Assembly (NCBI RefSeq): GCF_036370855.1 | Contig: NC_088101.1 | Location: forward strand, 68,075,559-68,139,558 | Length of the DNA stretch: 64,000 bases | Direction of reading: 5' to 3' | From: Dromaius novaehollandiae | Lineage: Eukaryota > Chordata > Aves > Casuariiformes > Dromaiidae | Shown: in pieces, positions 12,301 to 24,600 of the stretch | Layout of the letters: each line of letters starts with the position of its first letter | Position numbering within the stretch: position 1 is the first letter of the stretch | The notes under the pieces: generated by a model | What the model saw: only the letters and a program-made list of their open reading frames with translations | What the model was told of the DNA's origin: nothing | The model's database searches: none | Made by a program: the position numbers and the translations under genes

Positions 12301-14773
12301 AAAGGAGTAAACACCCTACCAAAGCACTGAAAACACAAATAAAGTAAGATTCAATAATACTCTCCCTGGCTGGCAGAACAGATGAATATAACAACAATTT
12401 ATTAAACTAATTGTAATAATAACACATTAGTTCATATCAAAGTAAACTGGATCAGAAGGCAGACTGTACAACAATACCTCAAGTTACCACTAGATTAAGC
12501 AAACTATTAATAGGTGGGTGCTCAAGGTCTTGCTGAAATATTTCCCTATAATCTAAAAGAACCACAAGACTAAGACTTCAGCACTACAAATAAGCATATA
12601 AAAATGTCAATTCTAACAAAAAGGAAAATTTTAACAAAGAGGTGATAAAAAGATACAGCTATATAACGTTGTATTATTTTAACTACTTGTAATATACTAA
12701 CTATAAATTATTAGTAAAAATAGTACTACATGGCCTATCTTTACCTGTAGAGTTTTTCAGACCTACCTGCTTTCTTCAGTTACTTCCATCCATTGCATGT
12801 AGGTAATAGAAGAGTCCACAGAGAAGGAGTGCAAGCTTTCAGGTTTTTCCACATCACACAGAATAATTCGCTTGGTATCAGTAAGGCCAAAAGCCAAAAC
12901 TAGAGAAGGAAAAGTATAATATATAAATAACAAACACGCAAAACTTTGTATTTACTTTATGCTGGACTAGAAAGCAATGTTCCTTCAAAGCCTACTACTA
13001 GACACAATAGTTAGGCCTAGTAGTCTCCTTGCCTTTTATTTACTGTGCTTCCAAACTCTCACTTAAAACCTGCTTACCAGAATGAAGGTTTGAACTCCTA
13101 TCTTATTTTTAAGTAACATATTTAAATCAAAAATCTGATCCCACAATTATTTATCTGCATGTTGAACTGAAGTACACACTTCTAACTATAGCTCTGATAA
13201 AGCAAAGGCACCAGTTTCTGCAAACTTGAGGCTAAAATATATTTAAAGACACAAGTTTTCATTTTACTATAACAAAGTACAATTTAAGATTAGCATCACC
13301 ACCTTTTTTAGCTTTATTTATCTACAAAAACATATGGCAGGCATCCACTACTGCATCTACTTCCTTGTAATCACAGGCAACCAGCTTCAAAAAAAGAAGT
13401 TTCTTAAACTCCAACATAAAACTAAATAGGCAGTTTTTACCCATCTCTCATGTCAGAATATTGTTCCCATTCTCACCCTTCTAATAGGCCCCCCCCAAAA
13501 AAACCTGATTTCCAACATATACTTGTTAAGCTACTAATTTCACCATTATCTCTATTGATAAGACATTACTGTCTCGACAGACCTTATTCTATCAAGGAAA
13601 GGGCTCTTCTTCCTTCTCTGACATAATATTAGAGAACAATTTTCACCTCTAAAATTTAGCCTATCCTAAAGAAACCTAGCTATTCAGTCTGTCCTGATCC
13701 TTTTCTATTCTCCCAATGAATTTTGTAGTTCACATGAAAATATTCTGCTTACTTACGAATTGGAAGCTTTGCTATACTTTGGAAAGCAATATTCTTGGAC
13801 ATAATTCACTTTGCAAATCTTTCTTGCAGTTGCCTTCAACAGTGTATCCTTCCCTATAACTTTAAATAAACCTACATAAAATTAAGCCATCCTTTAAATA
13901 CAGTTTACTTGAAGATCTCCTTCAGAGATGAGAGTTATCATCACCACAACTTGCACTTATTTCCAACAGGTTTCTTATTGCAACATGTCACTTCATATAC
14001 TTCACATTACTTTTGCCATCTGGTCTCCAAGCAAGAGCAGTCACTTCTTTTCCTGTGTTTTCATTTGGAGGCAAACTCCAAACTCGCTGGAAGTTTGCAA
14101 GGCGATGAAGTAAAACCTGAAAAGCAAACAAGTGCAAGATTAAAAAAACCCATTAATACTAGCTTGTAAATCAATTCAAGATGAAAAACTTTACTTTTCT
14201 TTAGTAAGTCCTACATCTCAAGTGTCATCTTCTCTAGGAGATGATTCATTCCTATGTCTTTTTACAGTATACTGCTCACTATGCAGCAAAAAATAAAAAT
14301 TGTGCCCTGCACAGCCAGAAGCCTGTAAGCAGCAGGGGCTACCTCGGCCTCTCAGCCAGGGTGGCCTGAAACAGCTTGTCTCCAGGCTCGATCACAACAG
14401 CAGTTGTGAAAAAAAAAATACTGGAAAACTGATGTAACTGAAAAAGGGGCACTTCTACACTGCGCAGATAGGGGCACCGGAGTCTCACCGCCCGGTAATT
14501 TAAAAGAAGGCGAGGAACAACGAGCACTACGACGTCTGGCCAAAACGCGCCGGCTCAGCCCGCAGGACCGGTGCGCAGGCCGCACGAGCTGCGCCCACGG
14601 CGACGCCAGACGGCAGCTCCTCCCGCCGGCGGCCCCGGCTGCCGGAGAGGCCCCGGCGCCCTCACCTCGCCCGCGCGGTTGGCCAGGGCGATGAGGTCGC
14701 GCTTGGGGGACCAGGCCATGAAGATGACCTCCTGCGGCAGCTGCTTCTCCCCGACCTGCCGGAAGGCCGGCAT
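356..14773 (-). CDS. ANAPC4: Anaphase-promoting complex subunit 4 (5' two-thirds, 21 coding exons, partial)
   Basis: ANAPC4 is a scaffold subunit of the APC/C ubiquitin ligase that drives mitotic exit. Exons in transcript order: 14773-14666, 14116-14011, 12899-12767, 11481-11407, 11276-11250, 11152-11108, 9327-9243, 8843-8733, 8189-8106, 7884-7798, 7068-7004, 6902-6860, 6761-6685, 6222-6122, 6032-5981, 5687-5632, 4438-4392, 3169-3113, 2942-2886, 2346-2253, 453-356. They sum to 1608 nt (536 codons) with phase kept at every junction. The start reads [16 protein letters not shown], inside the CpG island; human carries a longer leader before VGEKQLPQE. Residues up to about 230 form the APC4 WD40 propeller (LVLGGSSGF and YAYGMFKIA are visible). 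The helical Apc4 domain follows, and the acidic stretch [17 protein letters not shown] lies near residue 475. The last visible exon codes [10 protein letters not shown] onward. The remaining roughly 270 residues of the 808-residue human protein lie left of the window. All introns are GT-AG except the one after exon 8 (GC donor). The identification rests on recalled family sequence. Confidence 0.96.
537..985 (+). mobile_element. CR1 LINE, 3' fragment
   Basis: It shows the typical CR1 tail sequence order: a GTCCAGTGGAGG-like start, GCCTGGAGAAGAGAGGACT, then CCCAGAGAGGCTG, and ends with GGTTGGATTAGATGACCTCC. Non-coding 3' portion, 5'-truncated as usual. It lies in the ANAPC4 intron between exons 21 and 20, antisense to the gene. 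Confidence 0.88.
3232..3820 (-). mobile_element. CR1 LINE fragment with reverse-transcriptase ORF remnant
   Basis: Read on the minus strand, it carries degraded CR1 ORF2 segments: a FAD-box relic ([13 protein letters not shown]), [15 protein letters not shown], and the family block [12 protein letters not shown]. Frame changes and stops show it is dead. It lies in the ANAPC4 intron between exons 18 and 17, in sense with the gene. Confidence 0.88.
7313..7329. repeat. (AT)n microsatellite in an ANAPC4 intron
   Basis: Short uninterrupted alternating AT run. Confidence 0.75.
9328..11107 (-). other. ANAPC4 intron 6
   Basis: About 1.8 kb between exons 6 and 7. Apart from an A-rich run near 9363-9380 and ordinary AT-rich sequence, I see no gene, repeat family or RNA structure. 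Confidence 0.55.
12129..12227. other. Clustered perfect inverted repeats in ANAPC4 intron 3
   Basis: An 8-bp-arm palindrome with a 2-base centre (12128-12145) is followed by a 10-bp perfect inverted repeat, GAGTGCTACT at 12174-12183 and AGTAGCACTC at 12218-12227. The patch is GC-richer than the flanking intron. I recognise no family. Confidence 0.5.
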
Positions 14774-15010
14774 GGCGCCGCCGCGCCGCTCACGGCGGCT
14801 GCCCGCGCCCGGGCCCCGCTCTCGCGGCCTCCTCCCCGCGCGCCCCCGGCCCCGCCGCCCGCCGCCCGCCCCCCGCGCGCGGCTTCCGGAGGCGGTGCTC
14901 CGCGGCCCCGCGCGGGCGGCGCGGGCGGCCGGTGCCGGCACTGCAGGCCCGGGCCCGGTTTCCCGTTTTCCGCCAGCGCCCGGGAACGCGCTGCAGCTGC
15001 AGGCTGTCGG
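14540..15010 (-). promoter_or_regulatory. ANAPC4: CpG-island promoter of ANAPC4
   Basis: This is a sharp GC- and CpG-rich block in AT-rich surroundings, covering ANAPC4 coding exon 1 (ATG at 14773) and about 240 bases upstream. No TATA box is evident. Long ORFs in this block on both strands come from base composition. The transcription start cannot be placed from sequence alone. Confidence 0.8.
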
Positions 15011-15576
15011 CTTTCGTCTGTACCACAGAGCTGCCCTCGGCGTCAGCGGTGCCCAGCCCCAGATGGTAAAGCTAACGGGTTTTAATCGTTAAAAAAATTT
15101 AAATCGTAAAGCTACTTTAAAAATAAAGCATACTTACAGGTCCTTTTGTTCTGCTTCCTAAGCACCTGGAGTACTTCCCATTTCTTTCCTCAGACTTTTT
15201 TCCACTATAAGCATTTGAAGAGAAAACCCCAAACCAGAACGGTGCCCCGAGAAGCACAGAAGTGACCCTGAGAAGGAGCGTTAAGAATTTGCGCCTTTCC
15301 ATCACCCACCCTCGCTTGCTCCCTCGCCCCAAATTCCCCCGTACCAACTACCAAACCCCAGCATCCACTGTCTGGTACCCAGTTTAGTATTTCTGACCTC
15401 TCTGCAATATTCCTCTTTTGCCTACAGACTCCAGCTAAATGAGACAAATAGCTAATCCCAGGCAGACACAACATTGTCACATTAGGCAAATACATGGTAA
15501 GAGAGCTGTTTATAGTGCATTTTTTCCAGTAATGATGTAGAACATAAAAGGATTGTCACTTTTAATTCGATCAGGT
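15011..15576. other. Short intergenic gap between the ZCCHC4 3' end and the ANAPC4 promoter
   Basis: Less than 600 bases separate the likely ZCCHC4 poly(A) signal from the ANAPC4 CpG island. I see no conserved ORF, repeat family or RNA gene here. Confidence 0.6.
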
Positions 15577-15582
15577 TTTATT
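15577..15582 (-). terminator. ZCCHC4: Candidate poly(A) signal of ZCCHC4
   Basis: AATAAA on the minus strand lies about 70 bases past the ZCCHC4 stop codon (TGA at 15652-15650) and is the first canonical hexamer after it. Use of it would give a very short 3' UTR. Cleavage has not been shown. Confidence 0.55.
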
Positions 15583-15649
15583 TTGAACATTAAGTGTCAG
15601 AAAATGGAATCAAAGCAGGCTACAAAAAAATCCTCTGGGTAACAATGTA

Positions 15650-18600
15650 TCAACAAGGAAGGTTGCACCTCTTTTTCTTATTCTTTATTCTTTTCCTGAA
15701 GAATATTGCATGCTTCATAGCTGATTTTTTACAGATCCCCATCTTTACCTTCTTTGGAGTTTTCTGCCTTTTCTTTTTGTCAGTTCTGTAAAGCAAGAAA
15801 GAAATGCACAGATTAAAGCAGACAACGTACATCTGCATTTGCTTTATTTAATAATCTGTCCATATGTGTATATGAACTCAGAAGTACTGTCACAAAAAGT
15901 ACAAGGGACTTTCCATTTTATAATGAATTTATGACACAATGAATTGTTTTCTGCCTCTGGCAAAGATGTATTTCATAACAGAACACACTGTATAATTTTA
16001 ATGAATGAAACATTTACAGATGTTTTAACTACAAAAAGAAACCTAACTAAGCTCCTCTGCTGATTTATGTTTATCACAGAAAATAACTGATGGCCTGAAA
16101 GGACTAAACCATCGCCATACAAAATATGCCTAACTGAAGAAACAGATAAGGTTTCACTATTTTCTTTTAGTGTCCTTTTTACCCTTTTAAACAAAGAAAG
16201 CACTGTTAAGGGAAGGATTTTAAAAAGGAGAGACGAAAATATATATGTGTGTGTGTGTGCATATACACACATATATACACACAGCTATATTTTAGCTCTA
16301 CTACTCTATAACCAGAACTCAGAGTAATGTCGTAGCAGGACATAAGCAATACGCCTGTAGTCCAGTTGGTACCCAGCCAGGTACCTGGCAAACCTCCTAA
16401 AGCTGATCCAGTAAGTTAACTATCCAAATCTCTCCATGGAACAGAGGTACATCTTTTGAGAAGCAAGACTTATTTCTACTGCTCCATCCATTTGAGTCAG
16501 GAATTACAAACAAACCAATGCATTCTAGAGAGAAAGTTTAAAAAGTACTAATAGAAGTACTTAACATGCCCCCCATCAATAAGATCTTACAGGCTGGAGA
16601 TTTAGGCCCTACCACAGAGGGCACCTGAAGTACCAGATGGAACAGTAAAAGATGCTACAATGAGCAAAACAGACAGGGATCAAGAAAAACAAAGTATTGA
16701 CTGCTTTCCCTGCCCTCTGGTGAGGAGTTAGAAGTGTTTGATTACTTCAGACTAATTTTGAATCTTCTTGACAGAGGTACCTCCTATGCACTGCAGTATT
16801 CACCAAGTGTTGAAGCCATACAAATCCATTTTGAAAGAAAAGCCACTATTTTTACAGTTAGGGAATTGAGACACATAGTAAGCGACCTGCCTAAATCATG
16901 CTGCTTTTTATCATAAGCTCCTCCAGTTGACATATTTCTCACAGAACCTCTGCAACAATGCAGCAAATGGACAACAGTGAAAGCCAGTATCAGCATACAA
17001 ATTCTAAAATCCCTCTTCCTACAACCATTTTCATGAAATAAGAATCACCTCCCATATCTGAAAGCTATCTTTAATTATATTAATGCAATATCAAACTTAC
17101 TGGCGAGCTGTTTTAGTGAGGGAGAGACTGGGACAGGTACTGCGTTTATGACCTGCTTTGCCACAAACAAAACAGCCAGCTTCAGTCCTCTCACAAACAT
17201 GGTCTTGAAGAGCACAGCAGTTGCAGTTGTTACAGTGAAACCAAGCTGTAAAATGCATAACAGGATTTATGATCTTGAAAAGGCTTATAATGATCATTTT
17301 GAAATCAAGCTTTAAATAACTTACAGCAATTGCCTATGTGCTTATAAAATTCTCATTAAAAAGCTTACAAAATTAGGAAACTCCTATACAATAAATCAAA
17401 ATATGCAAGCTGTTCCATAACAAATATATGTGGAATTTACTATGCCTTGACTTAACTCCTGTTATTTATCGCATTTCCACACAGTGGAAACCTACCCAAC
17501 CAAGTTATTTACTGACAATTTGTGTGAAATTGAGATTTTTTCCTTTATTCTCTGTGTTCTAAATGATTACATTTTATTTCTTCTATAATATATTTTCTGG
17601 TTTGTCATCTGAGTTTTTTTGCATTATATCTTAAACAGTAAGCGTACTATTCCTTAGAAAAGTATTTTTCTGTACTTACAGGGTTTTACACATTTGTTGC
17701 AAAGAGCACAATGCTTCCATCGTCTACCATCCTGCAAATAAAAGATGAATAAATGCATTGTTTTTTTCTTTCGAAAAGACACCCAAACAAATAAAAACAT
17801 TGATTCTCTCAAAACTGAGCTAGTGATACATGTTCCCATTTATTTACAGAAGCAACATACACATTTTAGGGAGTGTAAAAACAAAAGCCTTGAGAATCTG
17901 TGAAAACCACAGCAGAACGGTTACATTTTGAAGTTAGCTAGTTCTTCAACTTCCCAAACATAAGAAAAAAAGGTGTGTGTCAACAAAAAAACCCCAAATG
18001 TCATGAATGATGTCCTGTGAAGTTAATAAAAAGATGCCTGAATTGAGTTGCCTAGGGTTTTCCAATGAAATGAATGCCAGAACAGTTTTTTAGCAGGGAA
18101 AAATTACAGAAGTTATTTGACTACTGCTAAAATTGCCATCCAGAAAGAAGTCAAAATACTTACTTTTGATGTACATGAATTGCATATCTCACAGTGCTGG
18201 TTACCAGAGCTAACATATCGCTGACATATAGTGCAAAACCTGGAAAAAATAGTTACAAATATACTGGTTCAGTATTTGCTCAAGAAGCTACCTAAATGAA
18301 TTTTATACAGTCTCAATAGTAAGAGTAAGGATTGCAAAATCACTTTGCTAAATGAAAGATAATGTTTTGGATTCATACAACAACTACTTAGGTCCAGAGC
18401 CTCGTAGTCATTTAGACACGTGAAGTACAAAATAGTAAAATTCGATGCTTGAATTCAAATTAGCAATATATATTATCACCAGCAAATCGAACAAGAAAAA
18501 ACCAAAAAAAAAAACCCCCAAACCCCCACCCCAGCTACTTGAGTTCCATTGGTAAAATTCTCCTGTCCCCAAAACTTCTCTTAGTGTTCATGTTCTGAAC

Positions 18601-21600
18601 TACTGCCTCAACCAAGATGATTATCAGAGACAGATGTAAATCTCTGTCTCCCACAGGCATGCACATTTCCCATGGGCTAGCTGAAAAATCCCATCATTCC
18701 ACACTAGTTAATGTAAAACTCTTTAGATGCCCAACTCTCCTATGCCTTGTTTATAAAACACAGGAGCTTAGCCTGAGACAGTAGAAATTGCTATTGAGCC
18801 TTGCATCCAAAATTAGGCAATAGCAGTACTGAACATCACCACCCCAAAATCATTTTGAGACTTTATGCCCCAATTAAAAACACGCTCTCATAGTCACTTG
18901 AGTAAAGACACCTTACCTATAACCCTCTTCAACAGGAAGTACAATCATACTTGGGATGATGTTGGTAAAGATACGAACAGGAGACTGTCTACGACCTGTC
19001 TTGCCATGCTTATAAAGTGCATGATTATCATAGTCTACCTAGAAAATAAGAAAAATAAGGTGGGGGGGGAAAATAAGTCTTAAACTGAATGCTAAGCATG
19101 GACAGAACTTTTTCACATTTACTCTCTTTATAGATGTTTTATGAAATTCTCATTTTTTTATATAAAAGACTAACCCCTACTTAAGAGTACAAATTTTACA
19201 GGAAGTGTTTGGTCTCATTTATTTTTAAATTTGTGCAACCGTAATAACAGGCGAGACTCCAGAAATCCAGTTCCCAACACTACAATTACCATATTTTACT
19301 TTTCCCTTTTTACTCTTTTGCACTAGATATCTGAGATATTGCAGTTGTTTTATATTAGCAAGGTGTTTGTTCTGTTAGAAAGTAATCCATGAAAAAAAAA
19401 ATAGAACTATATTGTTTGTTCTGTCTGGCAGTACAGGAGTTGTTATGCATCTTAACCTATCTCAAAATAATTAAAGACCTGCAAATCCAATTAGTGCTGC
19501 TTCTTCCACCACTGCACTCAAAGACCTTGGCACAAAAATTCTCCTCTCTGAACACTAGCAGGAATGCAGAGTCTATGGCCTAACACAAGTTTCCAATTTT
19601 CTTCTACAAATTTCCATCCTATGAGATACAGATAGGTTTTCTGGAACACCCATGTCAAACTTAAGGCAGAAACAAATGAACTACACTAGAACTCCCTTTA
19701 CTTCCTGACATATGTAACAGGAAGTGGCTTTATGTTAACAGTACAGGTTATACTGCCAGTAATAAATAACAGAAACCACAGAACAACTCAGTAAATATGT
19801 TATGATGTTAAGTCCTTAACAGCTTCATTTTTTACACAATTCTAAAAATTTCTATTGTTATAGTTCCACTCTAATCCCAACAGTTTTGGAGATGAAACAT
19901 CTTAAACTTTTTTTTGATCAGGACTGGGTATTACCACCAGGCTACTGACATTTCAACATTTGGGAAAAATAAAACACTTCTCTTCAAGTTCTCAGCACCA
20001 CAATAATATGCACATGCTGAAATTACAGCAAGTTTTGTCACACTGAAAATATTTTAGAATAAACAAGTGAATGGACAAAAGACAGGTGAGAAAGAGGTAA
20101 GTAATAACTGTCATGCTGCTGCAGTTCATCAACAGTATGACGAATACAAATACAAAATCCAAAGTTCACATGATGAGCGGCATCACAGGATTTGCAGTGC
20201 CTCCCATACATTGGGAATTAAAGTTGAAGAAGAAAGACCATCTACAGACAAGCGGATCTATGATCCACTTCCATTTATTTTCTCGTTTGCACTGCACACC
20301 ACAAATTAGCAAATTCACTGGCCTTGATGACACTGATAATCCCCTCGCACTGAAGCATGGGAAATTCACTGGTCTTAGTCGTACCTGATAATCCATCATA
20401 CTAAAGCTCGGGAAAAACTCAAGAATGCGAGACTCAAAGAAATACGGAAATATCCAGAACACAGGCATCTCTTGGTTGTCATGACCTAGAAATGAAGAGA
20501 CTCAGATGTACTTTAAAGAAAAATATTGTAAATGAAGCATGCAACTTTTCTGTAACTGTTCTGAATGCATGAATGTGTGCATGTACATCATGCTGGTCAT
20601 AAGAACTAGTTACTTCAGAGTGACAGAATGTTGTTGCCATATTCTATATATACACTGAGCAGTAAGTTAATTCAGACCATTTGTTTCACCTGCCTAGGTT
20701 GGTAAGAAATGGTACTTGTTTGATAGCTTGTTTTTTCCCCCCCTTTAAAGTCCACGTAAATTGTAAAGTGGATTTGTAAACATTTTAACAGAGAATTAGG
20801 TATTACTTAACTAAGAGTATGAGGAGGGTAAATCCAATATATGGTATTTCATCTTTAGAAATTGTAATACAAGTGTTAACACTCACTAGAATATCAAGAA
20901 TTAGGGACTTTTAAATAAGTACTTTTTCTTAAGGTGATGTTACAAGCTCAACCCACCTATCTGCTTGTAATACCTTCTTTTTTTGTCTCCCTCCACATTG
21001 TCATCAGCTTTTTAAAACTAGAAGCCAGTGCTTCCACTAATCCTCCGAATGGGGGATCAGTAACCATAATGACTCTTTCACCTTTGTCTTGATACAAGAA
21101 TTTCCTGCAAGTTTCATGTGCAGCCTGTAAGAGACAGAGATTAGTTTCCAGAAATGTAGATTCAGGAACTGTAAATAGAGTGTATTTGACAATAAAAGGA
21201 TTATTTTAGTAGTTACAACTTTGAAGAAGTAGGTTTTTTCTTCTTGTGTAGGCAAATGTAGGCTTTCAGGGAAAAAAAAAACCACACTAGAACTGCAGCA
21301 TTTAAAACAACTGCCCTGTTCAGTTAGAGCTGATTTATCAAGGACAGATACAGTTCAAGCTTTCCAAATAATCTTCTAAGGGTCCTAAATTTAACTTGTT
21401 ACAAAAAAGAGGTTGCTTATAGCAAGAAACCAGAGCTCAGGCTTAGAATACACTTGATTCATATCTTTTTCCTTTAGTTTTATTCCACAAAACATTATGA
21501 AAGTAATGGGAGAACTTTCAGTCCACCGAACACCGATTCAATCCATATGGGTTAGAAAAATACACAGTGTTCAAATTTTAGTAATCCAATCTTGATTCTA

Positions 21601-24600
21601 TTATTTTAAAAAATAATTTTTAAAGCTACATAATTACCATCATCCCAATTTAGCTTGCAGTGTTCCCTCTTCTATTGCTTCAACTTTTTCGCAGTCCAAA
21701 AATAGATTTTTTCTACAATATAAATGTTCTGAAGTGCTACAATTTAATTACTTAAATGATACAGTGCCATCACAGCTGTCAACTTTTCACATCTTGGGAA
21801 AAAAAAAAAACTAGTGTACTATCATGCAGATGAACACGGTCTTTCATTTTAATTGAATAAAATAAAATCTGAATACAGTGATGAATTAAAAAGATTCAAA
21901 GATAAGGCTTTCAGACCAGCCCTTTTAGGTAATTTTTTTCTGTTTTCAAGAACCCATTCGAAATGAGGTTTTAGAACAGAAAAATCTCAAAATTATCTAA
22001 AAAGTGCGAACAGTATCACAATAAGCACACTTTACACAAGTTAGTGATGGCTTAATAACGACAGCTGGGGAAGAACAAACAGCAATCGAGTACATTACTG
22101 GGATAAACGCTCTGAAAAGAATGTTTGGAATTGAATTACACTATGATTCTCCATAAGCACATACAATACATGTCCCATTGCAGTTGCAGATTTCCTAATA
22201 AACTCAAAATCAAATACTCGATATGCCATTTACAAAGAAACAAGAAATTCAACGCTTTTCACCAATGACACTAATTCAACCTCATTTTTTATCAGCAAAG
22301 TTAATATATTTTAACTTTGCTTGCCTGGAATAAAGAAGGAATACCTCTTCCCTCCCACGTCAAGTACCAATGAGCAAGTTCTGTGGCATCTACTGGGCTT
22401 GTAAAGGCAAAAGTGGGCGGAATTAAACAATTAATTCTGTCGTAGGAACAAAAAGAATAGTACTATTGATGATTTATGTCATGACAGCTGTTTCCTACTA
22501 GATTAGCCATGACTTTCTTACAAAATTCTTCATTAACAACATGCACTTATTATGAAATAATCAAGAAATATTTGGCCTTACCTCTCCACCAAAGAAATAA
22601 TGATTAAACATGTTATAGTGACAGAACTCATCCTCTGTATAAAACTGTGAATACCTGTAAAGCAAATTTTTAAAGTAATAGAAAAATAGAAACAACCTTT
22701 TGTCTGCTCTACAGGGCATTTACAGTTAAAATGAGGCCTTAACAAAGGCAACACCTTTAGGTTCTGATTACTGACAACACATACTAACAACAGGAACCAT
22801 AAAGTATAAATATTTTTCTCATACACTGGCTGTCATGGATGAATATGTGTAGAAAGGCAGATAGAGAGCGAGGAAAGTGAAAAAAACACCAATTTATCTT
22901 TAAAAATAGGAACAGAAAACTTTGTACATATTCTTCAGACAGATATATGCTTAGAAAACCTACCTGAAATCAATATCTAGCAGAAGGCTTCTAACACTAA
23001 AATCTTCTTTTTGTGATGCTTTAGATTGGATCATTTCATGAAGCCTAAAGTACAATTGAAGCAAAGAAATTTAACATAGTCATAAGCTTCAGAAAATGTC
23101 TTGCAAGACACAAATGCCTGATATTTTACTAAAATTAAAACCAGATACAGAAAACAGAATAACCAGAATTTTGATGATATCAGCATGACTCCATTTGGCT
23201 AATATTCAGAGTTATAAGCATATCCATCTTAAAAAAAAGGAAAGTCAGTGAAGACTATTTGATCCATCGTGAAGAAAAGAAATCATATATAAGCAAAGGA
23301 ACTCCTTGCCACTTTTGCAAGAAACAAAGCAGAACATTTTAATTAGCAGATTTCTTTTAAATTGCAGTGCAGGTATAATCTTCTTGTATATCTTATGAGA
23401 TCAAAGCAAGATCCCACTAGCTGCTTGGATAATCCCAAACAATTAAAGCTTAGTGAACTTCTTACTGAGGGAGAAAACCCTTCTAAATAAATTCTAGATG
23501 ATTTTAATATTAGTGAGCTGCACAGTTTTGAGACAAGTATCATTTGGAAAACGTAACAATCCCCACTAACATACCTGGGTGTTCCAACAGAGAGCACTCG
23601 TCTGAATCCTAAAGCAATAATAAGGTCCAGCAGGAAATGGCAACTTCTGTCTGCAAACAAATACTGCGCATTTGTTTTCTTATTCTCCAGCGGATACAGA
23701 AGTTGACTGGGACTTTTTAACTGGGCAATGGAGATATCACATAGGAACTGGTGACCACAGTGTTTTTCCCATTCAGCTGGCAATAGCAATTGCTGGCATT
23801 CCTGACAAAACTTCCTCTTTGATAGCGGCAGAAGAACAAAACTCTTGTACCTTTAAATACAAAAGACAATAAGGAACAAATTTTGAAAAGCCCTCTACAA
23901 AAGATATGAAGGAGAGGGTCATATTTTGTAAGAATTTGAACATTTAAAAGGCATGTAGTTTAAGCTGCTCTTACAAAAATCCACCAACTGTAAGTGAATG
24001 AAATAATATTTATGAAAAAACATTCAAAAGACACTTCGAAAAAGCCTACCCTGACTGCAAGTAACATGCTACACAAATGTGTTGAGACTCCCCATAAAAC
24101 TACTGGATTATAGAGTGAAAGCTCTACATCCACTACCAGCAAGCAGTCCTGTATGCTTACACGCAAAACTCAGAGATTACTTGCTACTGTATTACCTTTG
24201 CTTGTTTGCGCAGTGTTAAGTAATAGCCTGTCATTTTTGCACAGTTCACTGAAAATTAGGAATAATTTTTTGAACTCAGACTACTATTGCCCTGCTGTTA
24301 GCACATTATGAGCCACAACATAAAAAGAAATACAAGTACAAAAAAACTCCATATAATTCCCAGGTTGAAAATACCATGATCTAATTGGATGTTTCATGTT
24401 ATTTTCCCTTTGCAGTCAACCAGTTCTCATTTTCCCAAGTCCATTTGGCATGTTTTCATATTTTAAGAAATCCTGAAACATGGTATCTACATCCACAGTA
24501 CCTAAACTTACATTAGCCTGTTTTAACTGAAGAAAATGTTTAGTAACAATACCTTTCCACATTTTGTCTGTGAGTAAAAGAAGGCTGACGATTTCTATTA

